DNA of 64,000 bases, taken from NCBI GenBank assembly GCA_029252405.1, contig JAQXBM010000041.1:1-64000 (forward strand), read 5' to 3'. The position numbers and the translations under genes are program-made. The stretch is from Crocinitomicaceae bacterium. GTDB lineage: Bacteria > Bacteroidota > Bacteroidia > Flavobacteriales_D > Crocinitomicaceae. Each line of letters opens with the position of its first letter. The first letter of the stretch is position 1. The notes beneath the pieces were generated by a model. That model worked only from the letters and a program-made list of their open reading frames with translations. It did no database searches and was not told where the DNA came from. Positions 43,543 through 52,196 of the stretch are shown here, piece by piece.

Positions 43543-43728
43543 ATGGGAATTATCTATTTGATGTTAGTAGTGAGCCTAATCATAGCGCTGTTTTTCTTGT
43601 TCTCTTTTTTGTGGGCAACGAAAAATGGACAGTTTGAAGATGATCACACCCCGTCAATAAGAATTCTCTTCGACGACGAAAACAATCAAACAAATCATAC
43701 AGAAGACGATGGAAGTAGAAAAGTTTAG
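43543..43728 (+). CDS. ccoS: cbb3 oxidase assembly protein CcoS
   Basis: From the ATG at 43543 the protein has 61 residues: one transmembrane helix (about 4-24), then FLWATKNGQFEDDHTP, the CcoS signature, and an acidic tail. CcoS is needed to insert heme and copper into cbb3 oxidase. It overlaps ccoNO by 20 bp. A TTG 24 bp upstream was rejected because the family's N-terminus starts at this methionine. Confidence 0.93.
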   Translation: MGIIYLMLVVSLIIALFFLFSFLWATKNGQFEDDHTPSIRILFDDENNQTNHTEDDGSRKV

Positions 43729-45955
43729 TTATGATAATAAAATCGTAAAGAATTTCGCTTATGCCACCATTATTTGGGGAATCACCGGGATGCTGGTTGG
43801 GCTGATAGCAGCGTTACAATTAGCTTTCCCGCTATTTTTTGACGAATACTTAGGGTTCAAGTACTTATCCTTCGGACGAATTAGACCACTGCACACCAAT
43901 GCGGTGATTTTTGCGTTTGTAGGAAACGGAATTTTTATGGGAGTTTATTACTCGCTGCAACGTTTGCTGAAAGCAAGAATGTGGAGCGATAAATTGAGTA
44001 ACATCAACTTTTGGGGATGGCAATTCATTATCGTTTGTGCGGTTGTAACGCTTCCATTAGGAATCACAAGTGGTAAGGAATACGCCGAACTCGAGTGGTG
44101 GATCGATATCTTGATCACCGTTCTTTGGGTGGTGTTTGGATGGAACATGTTCGCGACAATTTTGAAACGTCGTGTGAAGCACTTGTATGTAGCCATTTGG
44201 TTCTACATTGCCACTTTCGTTACAGTGGCAGTATTGCACATCTTCAACTCATTTGAGCTTCCAGTTTCGATGTTCAAAAGTTACTCCGCATACGCTGGAG
44301 TCCAGGATGCATTGGTGCAATGGTGGTACGGACACAACGCCGTGGCCTTTTTCTTAACGACACCTTACCTGGGGTTGATGTACTACTTTGTTCCAAAAGC
44401 AGCGAATCGTCCCGTATACTCCTACAGACTATCGATTATTCACTTCTGGGCCTTGATTTTCTTGTACATCTGGGCAGGACCTCACCACTTGCTTTATACG
44501 TCTTTGCCAGATTGGGCGCAGAGTTTAGGGGTTGTATTCTCAATCATGTTGATCGCACCATCTTGGGGTGGTATGTTGAACGGATTGTTGACACTCCGTG
44601 GAGCCTGGGACAGAGTTCGTGATGATGTGATGTTGAAGTTCATGGTTGTTGCCTTGACGTGTTACGGTATGGCAACCTTTGAAGGACCGCTTCTTTCATT
44701 GAAAAACGTAAACTCAATCTCTCACTTTACCGATTGGACAATTGCACACGTTCACGTAGGTGGACTCGGTTGGAATGGTATGTTCACTTTCGGTATGTTG
44801 TACTGGTTATTCCCGAAAATCTTTAGAGTGAAACTGTACTCGAAGAAATTGGCTAACCAACACTTCTGGATTGCAACATTAGGTATCATCCTTTATGCGA
44901 TTCCAATGTACATCGCTGGATTCATGCAAGGATTGATGTGGCAAGATTTCAAAGAAGATGGAAACTTAGCGAACCCTGAATTCCTTGAGACTGTAACGGC
45001 ACTCGAACCTTACTATATCTTACGTGCAATCGGTGGATTACTCTTCATCGTTGGAGCTGTGATGATGTTCTGGAATCTCGTGAAAACTGCGAAGTCCGGA
45101 AAACTCATGGCAGACGAACCAGCGGAAGCGGCTGTATCTCGAAATGTAAAAGTGAAAGGTGGAGAATACTGGCACCGTGCTATTGAGAAACGACCGATCA
45201 GATTCTTACTAGTGAGTTTGATTGTCATCTTAATCGGTGGATTAGTGGAGATCATTCCAACTATGATTGTGAAGAGCAATGTACCTCACATTGCAGCAGT
45301 AAAACCATATACGCCTCTGGAACTCGAAGGTCGTGACATCTACATTAGAGAAGGATGTTACAACTGTCACTCCCAAATGATTCGACCCCTACGATTCGAG
45401 ACAGAGCGCTATGGCGACTACTCCAAATCTGGTGAGTTCGTCTGGGATCACCCATTCCAATGGGGATCTAAACGTACTGGTCCTGATTTAGCGCGAGAAG
45501 GCGGTAAACGAAGTAACTATTGGCACTACGATCACATGTTTAGACCGAAAGTAGTATCGACAGGAACTGTGATGCCGGCTTATCCTTGGCTGAAAACGGA
45601 TGATTACGATACTGATTTGATGCCAGCGAAGATCAGAGCCATGGAAACATTGGGTGTTCCATACGAGAAGGAATACGGCAAAGGATTCGATGAAAAAGCA
45701 GTTGCGAATATGGCTGTTCAAGCTGATGAAATCGCCACTGACATCATCACAGATATGTACAACAATACGCCGAAGAAATTGCGTACAGGTATGAATCAGA
45801 AGGAGATGATTAAAGATCTGAAAACGAAGGAAATTGTTGCGATTATCGCCTACCTACAACGATTAGGTACTGATACGAAGAATTCACCTGTGATGAAGGA
45901 AACTCCAATTGAGGTGCCAGAAGCAGCAGCCGAAAATGACACACTAACGAATTAA
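43709..45955 (+). CDS. ccoN: Fused cbb3 oxidase subunits I and II (CcoNO)
   Basis: The 748-residue protein fuses CcoN (about 1-490) to CcoO (about 520-748). CcoN has heme and copper ligand motifs RPLHTNAVIFAF, WWYGHNAVAFF, GPHHLLYTSLPDW and AHVHVGGLGWNG. CcoO has an N-terminal helix and one c-type heme site, CYNCH (550-554), with RPLRFETERYGDYS and a distal methionine in GTVMPAYPWL. Together they form the oxygen-reducing core and first heme c of the cbb3 oxidase in the inner membrane. ccoQ starts 11 bp downstream. Confidence 0.96.
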   Translation: MEVEKFSYDNKIVKNFAYATIIWGITGMLVGLIAALQLAFPLFFDEYLGFKYLSFGRIRPLHTNAVIFAFVGNGIFMGVYYSLQRLLKARMWSDKLSNINFWGWQFIIVCAVVTLPLGITSGKEYAELEWWIDILITVLWVVFGWNMFATILKRRVKHLYVAIWFYIATFVTVAVLHIFNSFELPVSMFKSYSAYAGVQDALVQWWYGHNAVAFFLTTPYLGLMYYFVPKAANRPVYSYRLSIIHFWALIFLYIWAGPHHLLYTSLPDWAQSLGVVFSIMLIAPSWGGMLNGLLTLRGAWDRVRDDVMLKFMVVALTCYGMATFEGPLLSLKNVNSISHFTDWTIAHVHVGGLGWNGMFTFGMLYWLFPKIFRVKLYSKKLANQHFWIATLGIILYAIPMYIAGFMQGLMWQDFKEDGNLANPEFLETVTALEPYYILRAIGGLLFIVGAVMMFWNLVKTAKSGKLMADEPAEAAVSRNVKVKGGEYWHRAIEKRPIRFLLVSLIVILIGGLVEIIPTMIVKSNVPHIAAVKPYTPLELEGRDIYIREGCYNCHSQMIRPLRFETERYGDYSKSGEFVWDHPFQWGSKRTGPDLAREGGKRSNYWHYDHMFRPKVVSTGTVMPAYPWLKTDDYDTDLMPAKIRAMETLGVPYEKEYGKGFDEKAVANMAVQADEIATDIITDMYNNTPKKLRTGMNQKEMIKDLKTKEIVAIIAYLQRLGTDTKNSPVMKETPIEVPEAAAENDTLTN

Positions 45956-45966
45956 CACAGGAAATT

Positions 45967-46170
45967 ATGTTACGATACATTAAACACAACTTGACGGAGA
46001 TTGACGGCGTGAATATCTACCCGCTCATCTCACTCCTAATATTTGTCATCTTTTTCGTAGTGATGTTTACCTATGTCGCTAGAATGAAAAAATCGCGAAT
46101 TGAAGAACTTGGTGCCTTGCCATTTGAAGACGATGTTGAACCTAAGCAAGCGCTTGAAAAAAACAACTAG
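45967..46170 (+). CDS. ccoQ: CcoQ-like small cbb3 oxidase subunit
   Basis: This 67-residue protein has a single transmembrane helix (about 16-39) followed by a short polar tail with LGALPFEDD, as in CcoQ/FixQ subunits. It stabilises the cbb3 complex. It sits between ccoNO and ccoP, with 1 bp to the ccoP ATG. Confidence 0.85.
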   Translation: MLRYIKHNLTEIDGVNIYPLISLLIFVIFFVVMFTYVARMKKSRIEELGALPFEDDVEPKQALEKNN

Positions 46171-46171
46171 C

Positions 46172-47614
46172 ATGAAAAATCGATTGAAATATCTAATCAT
46201 TCTTATCCTCTGGATAAACAATGGCGGTGTTTTCGCCCAAGACGGACAAGGATTGTTCAAAGCGAAGTGTAGCACATGTCATAAGGTCGATGGCGATATG
46301 ACAGGTCCAAACCTCAAAGGTGTCAAGCAAAAGTGGAATGACGCTGAGGAGGGTGATATGTTGTACGAATGGGTGCAAAACTCAGATAACTTGATTGCTT
46401 CTGGGAAAAGTAAAATGGCAATTGCTATCAAAGACTTTCACGTGACGGAGATGGCTCCACAACCAGTTTCGAATGAAGAAATAGACGCCATTCTTGATTA
46501 CGTGGACACATACGTGCCAGAGCCAAAAGATGACCCAAAAGTTAACAGTGAGGGTGAGCCTGAGGTAGTCATGCTTCCAAATTACCACACCAATCTCACA
46601 GTGTTTTATGCATTGATCGTGATGGCCTTTGTTCTACTTATTGCGATTGCAATGATTTCTGGAGCAATTAAACGTTACATCAAATCGGATTACTTCAAAG
46701 AGCGTTTGGCGAAAATTGAAGACGAAGATGAAAACTCAGACGGTAAATCTGGCGGGTTGAAGAATTTGATTCTAGTAATCATTGGAACGACTTTAATCGC
46801 GAATAGCAGTAACGCACTCGAGTTCTTGCAGCCTGGAGATGCGGTTGAAAACCAACCATGGTTATTGGTGGAAACATCTGATCTCTATGCATTGGTAATC
46901 CTTAACATTCTGTTGGTTGGAGTATTACTTTACCTCAGAAGACTCTTCAACGGATTCGTTAATATGGTCGCTGATGAGAAAACTCCTGAGCAAATAGAGG
47001 AAGAAGCAGTAATGACCAAAGTGAACAAAATCTTAACGGATGTTGTTCCAATTGAAGAAGAAGAAACGATCATGCTTCACCACGAATATGATGGTATTCG
47101 CGAGCTGGATAATAACTTGCCACCTTGGTGGGTTTGGATGTTCTACGCGACGATCATTTTCGGTGTTGTCTATATCTTCAATTACCACATTTTGGGTACT
47201 TCAGATCTACAGCTGGTTGCTTACGAAAAGGAAATGGAGCAAGCGGAGATTGAGAAAGAAGCCTACCGAAAGGCAATGGCAATGAACATTGACGAAACCA
47301 ATGCCGTCGAAATGACGGATGCTTCAGATATCGCGAAAGGAAAGGAATTGTTTGCTAAGCAATGTGTGACGTGCCACCTCGAAAAAGGACAAGGGTACAT
47401 CGGACCAAACTTGACAGATAACGCGTGGATTCACGGATATGATATCTCGACAATCTACAAGACCATTCGAGTAGGTTCACCTAACGGAAAAATGCCGGAA
47501 CATGAATCGAAGTTGAATCCAATTGAAATACAACAGGTAGCATCATTTGTGATGTCTATGCCTTATGCAGAGGGTTCAGAACCCCAAGGGGAGATTATTG
47601 AGGACGAGGAATAA
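46172..47614 (+). CDS. ccoP: CcoP-like diheme subunit with an extra N-terminal cytochrome c
   Basis: From the ATG at 46172 the protein has 480 residues. A signal peptide ends GGVFAQ, and a first heme site is CSTCH (33-37). Transmembrane helices follow (about 140-160, 215-240 and 255-270), then the FixP/CcoP N-terminal motif NNLPPWWVWMFYATI with its helix, then one C-terminal heme site, CVTCH (398-402), with a GKMPEHE methionine. Usual CcoP carries both hemes at the C-terminus, so the layout here differs. An ATG 72 bp upstream overlaps ccoQ and is not used. Confidence 0.9.
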   Translation: MKNRLKYLIILILWINNGGVFAQDGQGLFKAKCSTCHKVDGDMTGPNLKGVKQKWNDAEEGDMLYEWVQNSDNLIASGKSKMAIAIKDFHVTEMAPQPVSNEEIDAILDYVDTYVPEPKDDPKVNSEGEPEVVMLPNYHTNLTVFYALIVMAFVLLIAIAMISGAIKRYIKSDYFKERLAKIEDEDENSDGKSGGLKNLILVIIGTTLIANSSNALEFLQPGDAVENQPWLLVETSDLYALVILNILLVGVLLYLRRLFNGFVNMVADEKTPEQIEEEAVMTKVNKILTDVVPIEEEETIMLHHEYDGIRELDNNLPPWWVWMFYATIIFGVVYIFNYHILGTSDLQLVAYEKEMEQAEIEKEAYRKAMAMNIDETNAVEMTDASDIAKGKELFAKQCVTCHLEKGQGYIGPNLTDNAWIHGYDISTIYKTIRVGSPNGKMPEHESKLNPIEIQQVASFVMSMPYAEGSEPQGEIIEDEE

Positions 47615-47625
47615 GTTGAAACAAA

Positions 47626-49041
47626 ATGGTTGAAGACGAACAACAGGAGGAAGCATTCCGCGACAGGATTGCTACAGTGGATGAAGATGGTGGTCGAAAG
47701 TGGATCTTTCCAAAGAAGCCGTCAGGGAGATTTTACAACTATAGAAAGATCGTTAGTTACGTTCTATTGGCCTTGCTTTTTGCGGCACCGCACATTAGAA
47801 TAAATGGCGAGCCCATGCTACTTTTCAATGTCATCGAGCGAAAGTTCGTAGTATTTGGAAAAATCTTCTGGCCACAAGATCTCTATTTGTTTGCCATCGC
47901 ATTTGTGATTGGAGTGATCTTCGTGATTCTCTTTACGATCATCTACGGTCGATTGTTCTGTGGTTGGGTTTGTCCGCAAACCATCTTCATGGAAATGGTC
48001 TTCCGCCGCATCGAATATTGGATTGAGGGCGATTGGACACATCAGAAGAAGTTGGCGGCAGCGCCTTGGAACGGTGGAAAAATTAGAAAACGGGTACTCA
48101 AACACGCCATTTTCTGGATCATCTCCTTTCTGATTGCCAATACTTTCCTTGCGTACATTATTGGAGCTGATGAACTTTGGGCCATTCAAACCGGTACGTT
48201 CAATGAACACGTTGGAGGATTTGTTTCGATCGTGATTTTCACAACAGTATTCTACCTTGTATTTACGCGACTCAGAGAGCAAGTTTGTACAACTATTTGT
48301 CCTTACGGAAGATTACAAGGTGTGCTGCTCGATCCGAACTCAATGGTTGTGGCGTATGATCATAAACGTGGAGAAGGTGAGAAGGGTAGAGCGAAATTCA
48401 AAAAGAAAGAAGATCGCGCAGCTTCAGGAAAAGGAGATTGTATCGATTGTCACCAATGTGTAAATGTTTGCCCTACGGGGATTGATATTCGACATGGAAC
48501 GCAGCTGGAATGTGTAAACTGTACGGCTTGCATCGACGAATGCGATCACATGATGGACGCAGTGGGACTTGAAAAAGGACTCATTCGCTTTGTATCTGAA
48601 AACGGGATCAAGAATAAAACGCGTTTCGAGTGGACGAGAAGAGTAAAGGCATACACCGCCTTGCTTGGCGCCTTGTTCGCAGTACTTGTGGTGTTGTTGG
48701 TGACACGCAGCGATTTCCAAGCGACAATTTTACGTCAACGGGGAACGACATTTCACGTGACGAAAGATGGGAACATTGGGAACATTTTTGAGATCAACTT
48801 GACCAATAAAACGAACAATGACTTCGACGTAGTACTAAAGACAGATGACAAAGATGCAAAGATCGATATGGTTGTTGAGAAACTCCATCTAGAGGAGCAA
48901 GGACACATAAAAGAGCGCTTCGTAATCCGTATGCCAATGAACCGTTTGGAAAATGGGAAAATGGATTTGGAAGTGATCGTCTACGGAAACGGAAAAGAAA
49001 TTGACAGGGTGCGAACGAAGATCATTGGACCTTTAATGTAA
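47626..49041 (+). CDS. ccoG: cbb3 oxidase accessory protein CcoG
   Basis: The 471-residue protein has helices at about 45-65, 85-108, 160-180 and 345-365. CGWVCPQTIFMEMVFRRIEY is the CcoG signature, and two ferredoxin-type clusters are marked by CIDCHQCVNVCPTG and CVNCTACIDECD. A C-terminal Ig-like domain is in the periplasm. CcoG reduces Cu(II) to Cu(I) for cbb3 assembly. It starts 11 bp after ccoP. Confidence 0.95.
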   Translation: MVEDEQQEEAFRDRIATVDEDGGRKWIFPKKPSGRFYNYRKIVSYVLLALLFAAPHIRINGEPMLLFNVIERKFVVFGKIFWPQDLYLFAIAFVIGVIFVILFTIIYGRLFCGWVCPQTIFMEMVFRRIEYWIEGDWTHQKKLAAAPWNGGKIRKRVLKHAIFWIISFLIANTFLAYIIGADELWAIQTGTFNEHVGGFVSIVIFTTVFYLVFTRLREQVCTTICPYGRLQGVLLDPNSMVVAYDHKRGEGEKGRAKFKKKEDRAASGKGDCIDCHQCVNVCPTGIDIRHGTQLECVNCTACIDECDHMMDAVGLEKGLIRFVSENGIKNKTRFEWTRRVKAYTALLGALFAVLVVLLVTRSDFQATILRQRGTTFHVTKDGNIGNIFEINLTNKTNNDFDVVLKTDDKDAKIDMVVEKLHLEEQGHIKERFVIRMPMNRLENGKMDLEVIVYGNGKEIDRVRTKIIGPLM

Positions 49042-49051
49042 AACGAACGAT

Positions 49052-49474
49052 ATGAACTGGGGAAAAGGATTAACAATTGCAATGGTCGCGTTTATGGGCT
49101 TCATCATCACAATGGTTGTGATCATGATTTCTGCTGATGTAGAGTTGGAATCAGAAGATTATTACAAGAAAGATTTGGCCTACAACGGCGAAATGGAAGC
49201 GATATCACGCGTAAATGAAATGGATCAACCCATCGAACTTACAAAAGGAGACACTTCGTTTGTCGTGAAAGTTCCGACGAATGAGTTTATCAGTGATGTA
49301 AGTATTTTCTTCTCACGCCCAAATGATGAGTCACAGGATTTTGTGGTTGAAATAGGGGAGAGAAGATTGGAGAAAATCTCAATGGATCGATTCAATCCTG
49401 GTGTGTACAATATTGAAGTACGCTTTTTCGCAAAAGGGAAATCGTGCTTGCAGAAAGACAGAATTTACGTTTAA
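49052..49474 (+). CDS. ccoH: FixH/CcoH family protein
   Basis: The 140-residue protein has one N-terminal helix (about 5-28) followed by SEDYYKKDLAYNGEMEAISR, a FixH/CcoH signature, and a beta-rich periplasmic domain. CcoH interacts with CcoN and CcoP during assembly. It lies 10 bp after ccoG and 3 bp before the SafE-like gene. Confidence 0.9.
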   Translation: MNWGKGLTIAMVAFMGFIITMVVIMISADVELESEDYYKKDLAYNGEMEAISRVNEMDQPIELTKGDTSFVVKVPTNEFISDVSIFFSRPNDESQDFVVEIGERRLEKISMDRFNPGVYNIEVRFFAKGKSCLQKDRIYV

Positions 49475-49477
49475 ACA

Positions 49478-50266
49478 ATGGAAACGATTTTATTCACCGG
49501 TTTAATTTTAGGCTTGGCATCGAATGTCCATTGCCTTGGTATGTGCGGGCCGATTGCGCTCGTTCTTCCTTTAAACCGAACGAATAATTGGACCATTCTC
49601 GGAGGAACACTTCAGTACAACCTCGGAAGAACATTGACGTACGGAGTTCTCGGGATCATTTTCGGTCTACTCGGAGTGACAATTCAGATTTTCGGAATCC
49701 TTCAGTGTATGAGCATCGTTGCGGGAATTGCGTTGGTGATTTTTGCTTGGAGAAAGCAATTGAAAGTTTGGTTCCCGCATGTTTCCAATCCCTTCGGAAT
49801 TCAAAAGGGAATCCAAAAGTTGATGGGGAAATCAATGAAATCAAAATCACGCTTTCGATTGTTGGCTTTTGGTGCGATCAACGGTTTGCTCCCTTGTGGA
49901 ATGGTTTACGTTGCCTTGTTGAATGCGTTACTCGCGGAAAACCTCATGTCGAGCTCACTCGCAATGATCGCATTCGGAGTTGGTACACTTCCCGTAATGA
50001 TTTTCGTGCCCTTCATGTCGAACAAAATTGGAGCTGAAACACGAAAAAAACTCAATCGAAGCATCCCGTATGTTTTGACCGTTGTAGGACTGATGATTGC
50101 TCTTCGTGGGATGAACCTTGGAATTCCCTACGTAAGTCCACGCATCTCCGTTCCAACAGAAAAAGCCATGGTTCAGAATTCCGATCAAACTACAAGTGGT
50201 GATGCGCAACCTTCTGTGCAAATGGACTGTTGTCATCCTTCAGAACCTCAATCCTGCCCTGAGTAA
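49478..50266 (+). CDS. SafE/DsbD-like membrane protein of cbb3 assembly
   Basis: This 262-residue protein of about six helices contains HCLGMCGP near the N-terminus and NGLLPCGMVYVALL in the second half, matching the TauE/SafE-like DsbD_2 family (COG2836). A His/Cys-containing tail (MDCCHPSEPQSCPE) may bind metal. Such proteins next to cco genes supply or keep reduced copper for cbb3 assembly; this is inferred from context. It ends the cco operon. Confidence 0.88.
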   Translation: METILFTGLILGLASNVHCLGMCGPIALVLPLNRTNNWTILGGTLQYNLGRTLTYGVLGIIFGLLGVTIQIFGILQCMSIVAGIALVIFAWRKQLKVWFPHVSNPFGIQKGIQKLMGKSMKSKSRFRLLAFGAINGLLPCGMVYVALLNALLAENLMSSSLAMIAFGVGTLPVMIFVPFMSNKIGAETRKKLNRSIPYVLTVVGLMIALRGMNLGIPYVSPRISVPTEKAMVQNSDQTTSGDAQPSVQMDCCHPSEPQSCPE

Positions 50267-50298
50267 CATAAATTACATTCAAAATGGCTTTTTCAGTG

Positions 50299-50306
50299 TA
50301 TTTTTG
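50299..50306 (+). promoter_or_regulatory. -7 promoter element of the DUF983 gene
   Basis: TATTTTTG matches TAnnTTTG and lies 19 bp before the ATG at 50326. Confidence 0.4.
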
Positions 50307-50325
50307 AGACATAAACAACAGACAA

Positions 50326-50730
50326 ATGGCGAAGTTAATTGGAAAAGGATCGAAGTTGTACAGCATTTTCAGAATGAAGTGTCCACGTTGTCAGGAAGGG
50401 AAGTTTTTCACATCTCATCCCTATGATATTAAAAATGCAGGTAATACGCACGAAAATTGCTCTGAATGCGGCTTGAAATACGAAAAGGAACTTGGGTTCT
50501 TTCAAGGAGCGATGTACGTTTCCTATGCACTCGGAGTAGCACTTTTCGTGACCTTATGGGTGTCATTCAATTTATTCTTCCCGTGGATGAGCACTGGTGC
50601 GCAGGTCACGATTGTAGCAGTTTCATCAATAGTTCTCACGCCATACATGTACGCGCTCTCAAAAATTATCTGGATCAATCTCTTTATGAGCTATGAGAAG
50701 CGTGAGGCAAGAGTGAAGGAAACAGTTTAA
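50326..50730 (+). CDS. DUF983 family membrane protein
   Basis: The 134-residue protein begins with a zinc-ribbon-like pair, CPRCQEG (19-25) and CSECGLKYEKE, followed by two helices (about 62-83 and 90-112), as in DUF983. Function is unknown; DUF983 genes are often near heme-copper oxidase genes. It follows the cco operon by 59 bp. Confidence 0.87.
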   Translation: MAKLIGKGSKLYSIFRMKCPRCQEGKFFTSHPYDIKNAGNTHENCSECGLKYEKELGFFQGAMYVSYALGVALFVTLWVSFNLFFPWMSTGAQVTIVAVSSIVLTPYMYALSKIIWINLFMSYEKREARVKETV

Positions 50731-50812
50731 TCTGTCTGGACGCGCTACGCTTTTGGATTAATTGATCTTTAGAGCGTTTCACGCTTGGATTGGCTGAGGC
50801 GAATTAATATCA

Positions 50813-50884
50813 TCCAACAATCCAACAATCCAACAATCCAACAATCCAACAATCCAACAATCCAACAATCCAACAATCCAACAA
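50813..50884. repeat. Tandem repeat, nine copies of TCCAACAA
   Basis: Nine uninterrupted copies of an 8-bp unit lie between the DUF983 gene and the aminotransferase gene. Partly similar sequence (TTGGATTAATTG, TTGGATTGG) occurs in the 60 bp before it. Frames crossing it translate into an artificial NNPTIQQS repeat. Such a repeat is prone to slippage. Confidence 0.95.
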
Positions 50885-50887
50885 TCC

Positions 50888-50912
50888 GAGGGCTGAGCGG
50901 AGCCGAAGTCCG
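50888..50912. repeat. REP-like element, single arm
   Basis: This 25-bp sequence is identical at 24 of 25 positions to the left arm and loop of the hairpin at 53006. It lies next to the 3' end of the aminotransferase gene and directly after the tandem repeat. Confidence 0.75.
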
Positions 50913-50914
50913 AA

Positions 50915-52117
50915 CTAGCAGTAAGTTTTCCCTGGATAAACTCTCAACGCTTCTTTCAAGCATTTCACCGCCTTTTTCAACGAGTCTTTATTCAATACAT
51001 AGGCAATGCGTACTTCTTGCGTTCCGCGTCCCTCAGAAGAATAAAAACCACTTGCTGGCGCCATCATAACTGTCGCTCCTTTGTGCTCGAAGCTTTCAAG
51101 TAACCATTGACAGAACTTTTCAGAATCGTCAACTGGGAATTGCGCGACACAGTAAAATGCTCCGCTTGGTTTTGGACAGAATACACCATCAATTGAATTC
51201 AATCCATCCACCATGATGTTCCGACGCTCAACGTATTCAGAAACGACGTCATCAAAGTAAGATTGAGGTGTTTTTAGTGCTGCTTCTCCCGCAATTTGAT
51301 CCACAGTTGGTGGAGAAAGACGTGCTTGGCCAAATTTCAATGCAGAGGCCATCACTTCTTTGTTCTTCGAAACAATCGCTCCGATTCGTGCTCCACACAT
51401 AGAGTAGCGTTTAGAGACAGAATCAATCATGATCACGTTGTTGTCAATTCCTTCCAAATTCATTACTGAAAACGGAACCGCTCCGTCGTAACAGAATTCA
51501 CGGTAAACTTCATCAGCAAATAAGAACAAGTCATGCTCCTTTACGATATCGCGAAGTTTTTCTAACTCCTCTTGTGAGTACAAATATCCAGTTGGATTTC
51601 CAGGATTGCAGATTACAATCGCTTTGGTTTTATCCGTAATTCTCTTTTCAAATTCTTCAACAGGAGGCAAGGCAAAGCCATCACTAATGCTTGCCGTGAC
51701 TGGGACAACATTTAATCCTGCAGCAACAGCAAAGCCATTGTAGTTAGCGTAAAACGGCTCAGGAATGATTACTTCATCTCCCGGATCACACGTTGACATA
51801 AAACCAAAGGTCAATGCTTCAGAACCACCAGTCGTGATGATGATGTCTTCAGATTCAACATTGATTCCGGATTTTTGGTAGCTCGTAGCCAAATTGTCTC
51901 GGTACGATTGAAAACCAGCCGAGTGACTATACTCAATTACTTTCTCGTCAAAATTTCGAATCGCGTCCAAAGCAACTTGAGGTGTTTCAATGTCTGGTTG
52001 ACCGATATTCAAATGGAATACTTTCTTTCCTTGCGCTTTAGCTTTTTCTGCAAAAGGAACCAATTTTCGAATTGGCGATTCAGGCATGATAACAGCTTTG
52101 TGAGAGATTGTTGGCAT
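50915..52117 (-). CDS. PLP-dependent aminotransferase (class I/II)
   Basis: The 400-residue fold-type I enzyme has NIGQPDIETPQVALDAI near the N-terminus, TTGGSEALTFGFMS, VICNPGNPTGYLYS, FADEVYREF, the PLP lysine in SVSKRYSMCGARIG, and a C-terminal RIAYV arginine for substrate carboxylate. It is aspartate- or aromatic-aminotransferase-like; the precise amino acid cannot be told. It is a single gene, divergent from the VanX-like lipoprotein gene. Confidence 0.92.
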   Translation of the reverse strand: MPTISHKAVIMPESPIRKLVPFAEKAKAQGKKVFHLNIGQPDIETPQVALDAIRNFDEKVIEYSHSAGFQSYRDNLATSYQKSGINVESEDIIITTGGSEALTFGFMSTCDPGDEVIIPEPFYANYNGFAVAAGLNVVPVTASISDGFALPPVEEFEKRITDKTKAIVICNPGNPTGYLYSQEELEKLRDIVKEHDLFLFADEVYREFCYDGAVPFSVMNLEGIDNNVIMIDSVSKRYSMCGARIGAIVSKNKEVMASALKFGQARLSPPTVDQIAGEAALKTPQSYFDDVVSEYVERRNIMVDGLNSIDGVFCPKPSGAFYCVAQFPVDDSEKFCQWLLESFEHKGATVMMAPASGFYSSEGRGTQEVRIAYVLNKDSLKKAVKCLKEALRVYPGKTYC

Positions 52118-52196
52118 AGAATTAATTTTCTGCCGCGAATTTAATGAGAAAGTTCTATTTCAAATAATTCCAAAGAGATTTTGTTACTTTGATTCC

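Noticed and set aside
47818-48282. 154-codon antisense frame within ccoG
   Set aside because: It is fully inside a well-recognised gene and has no recognisable domain.
50813-50884. Possible CRISPR array
   Set aside because: The repeats are contiguous 8-mers with no spacers, and no cas genes are present.
50785-51069. Open frame encoding NNPTIQQS repeats
   Set aside because: It is a translation of the 8-bp tandem DNA repeat and overlaps the aminotransferase gene; not a protein.
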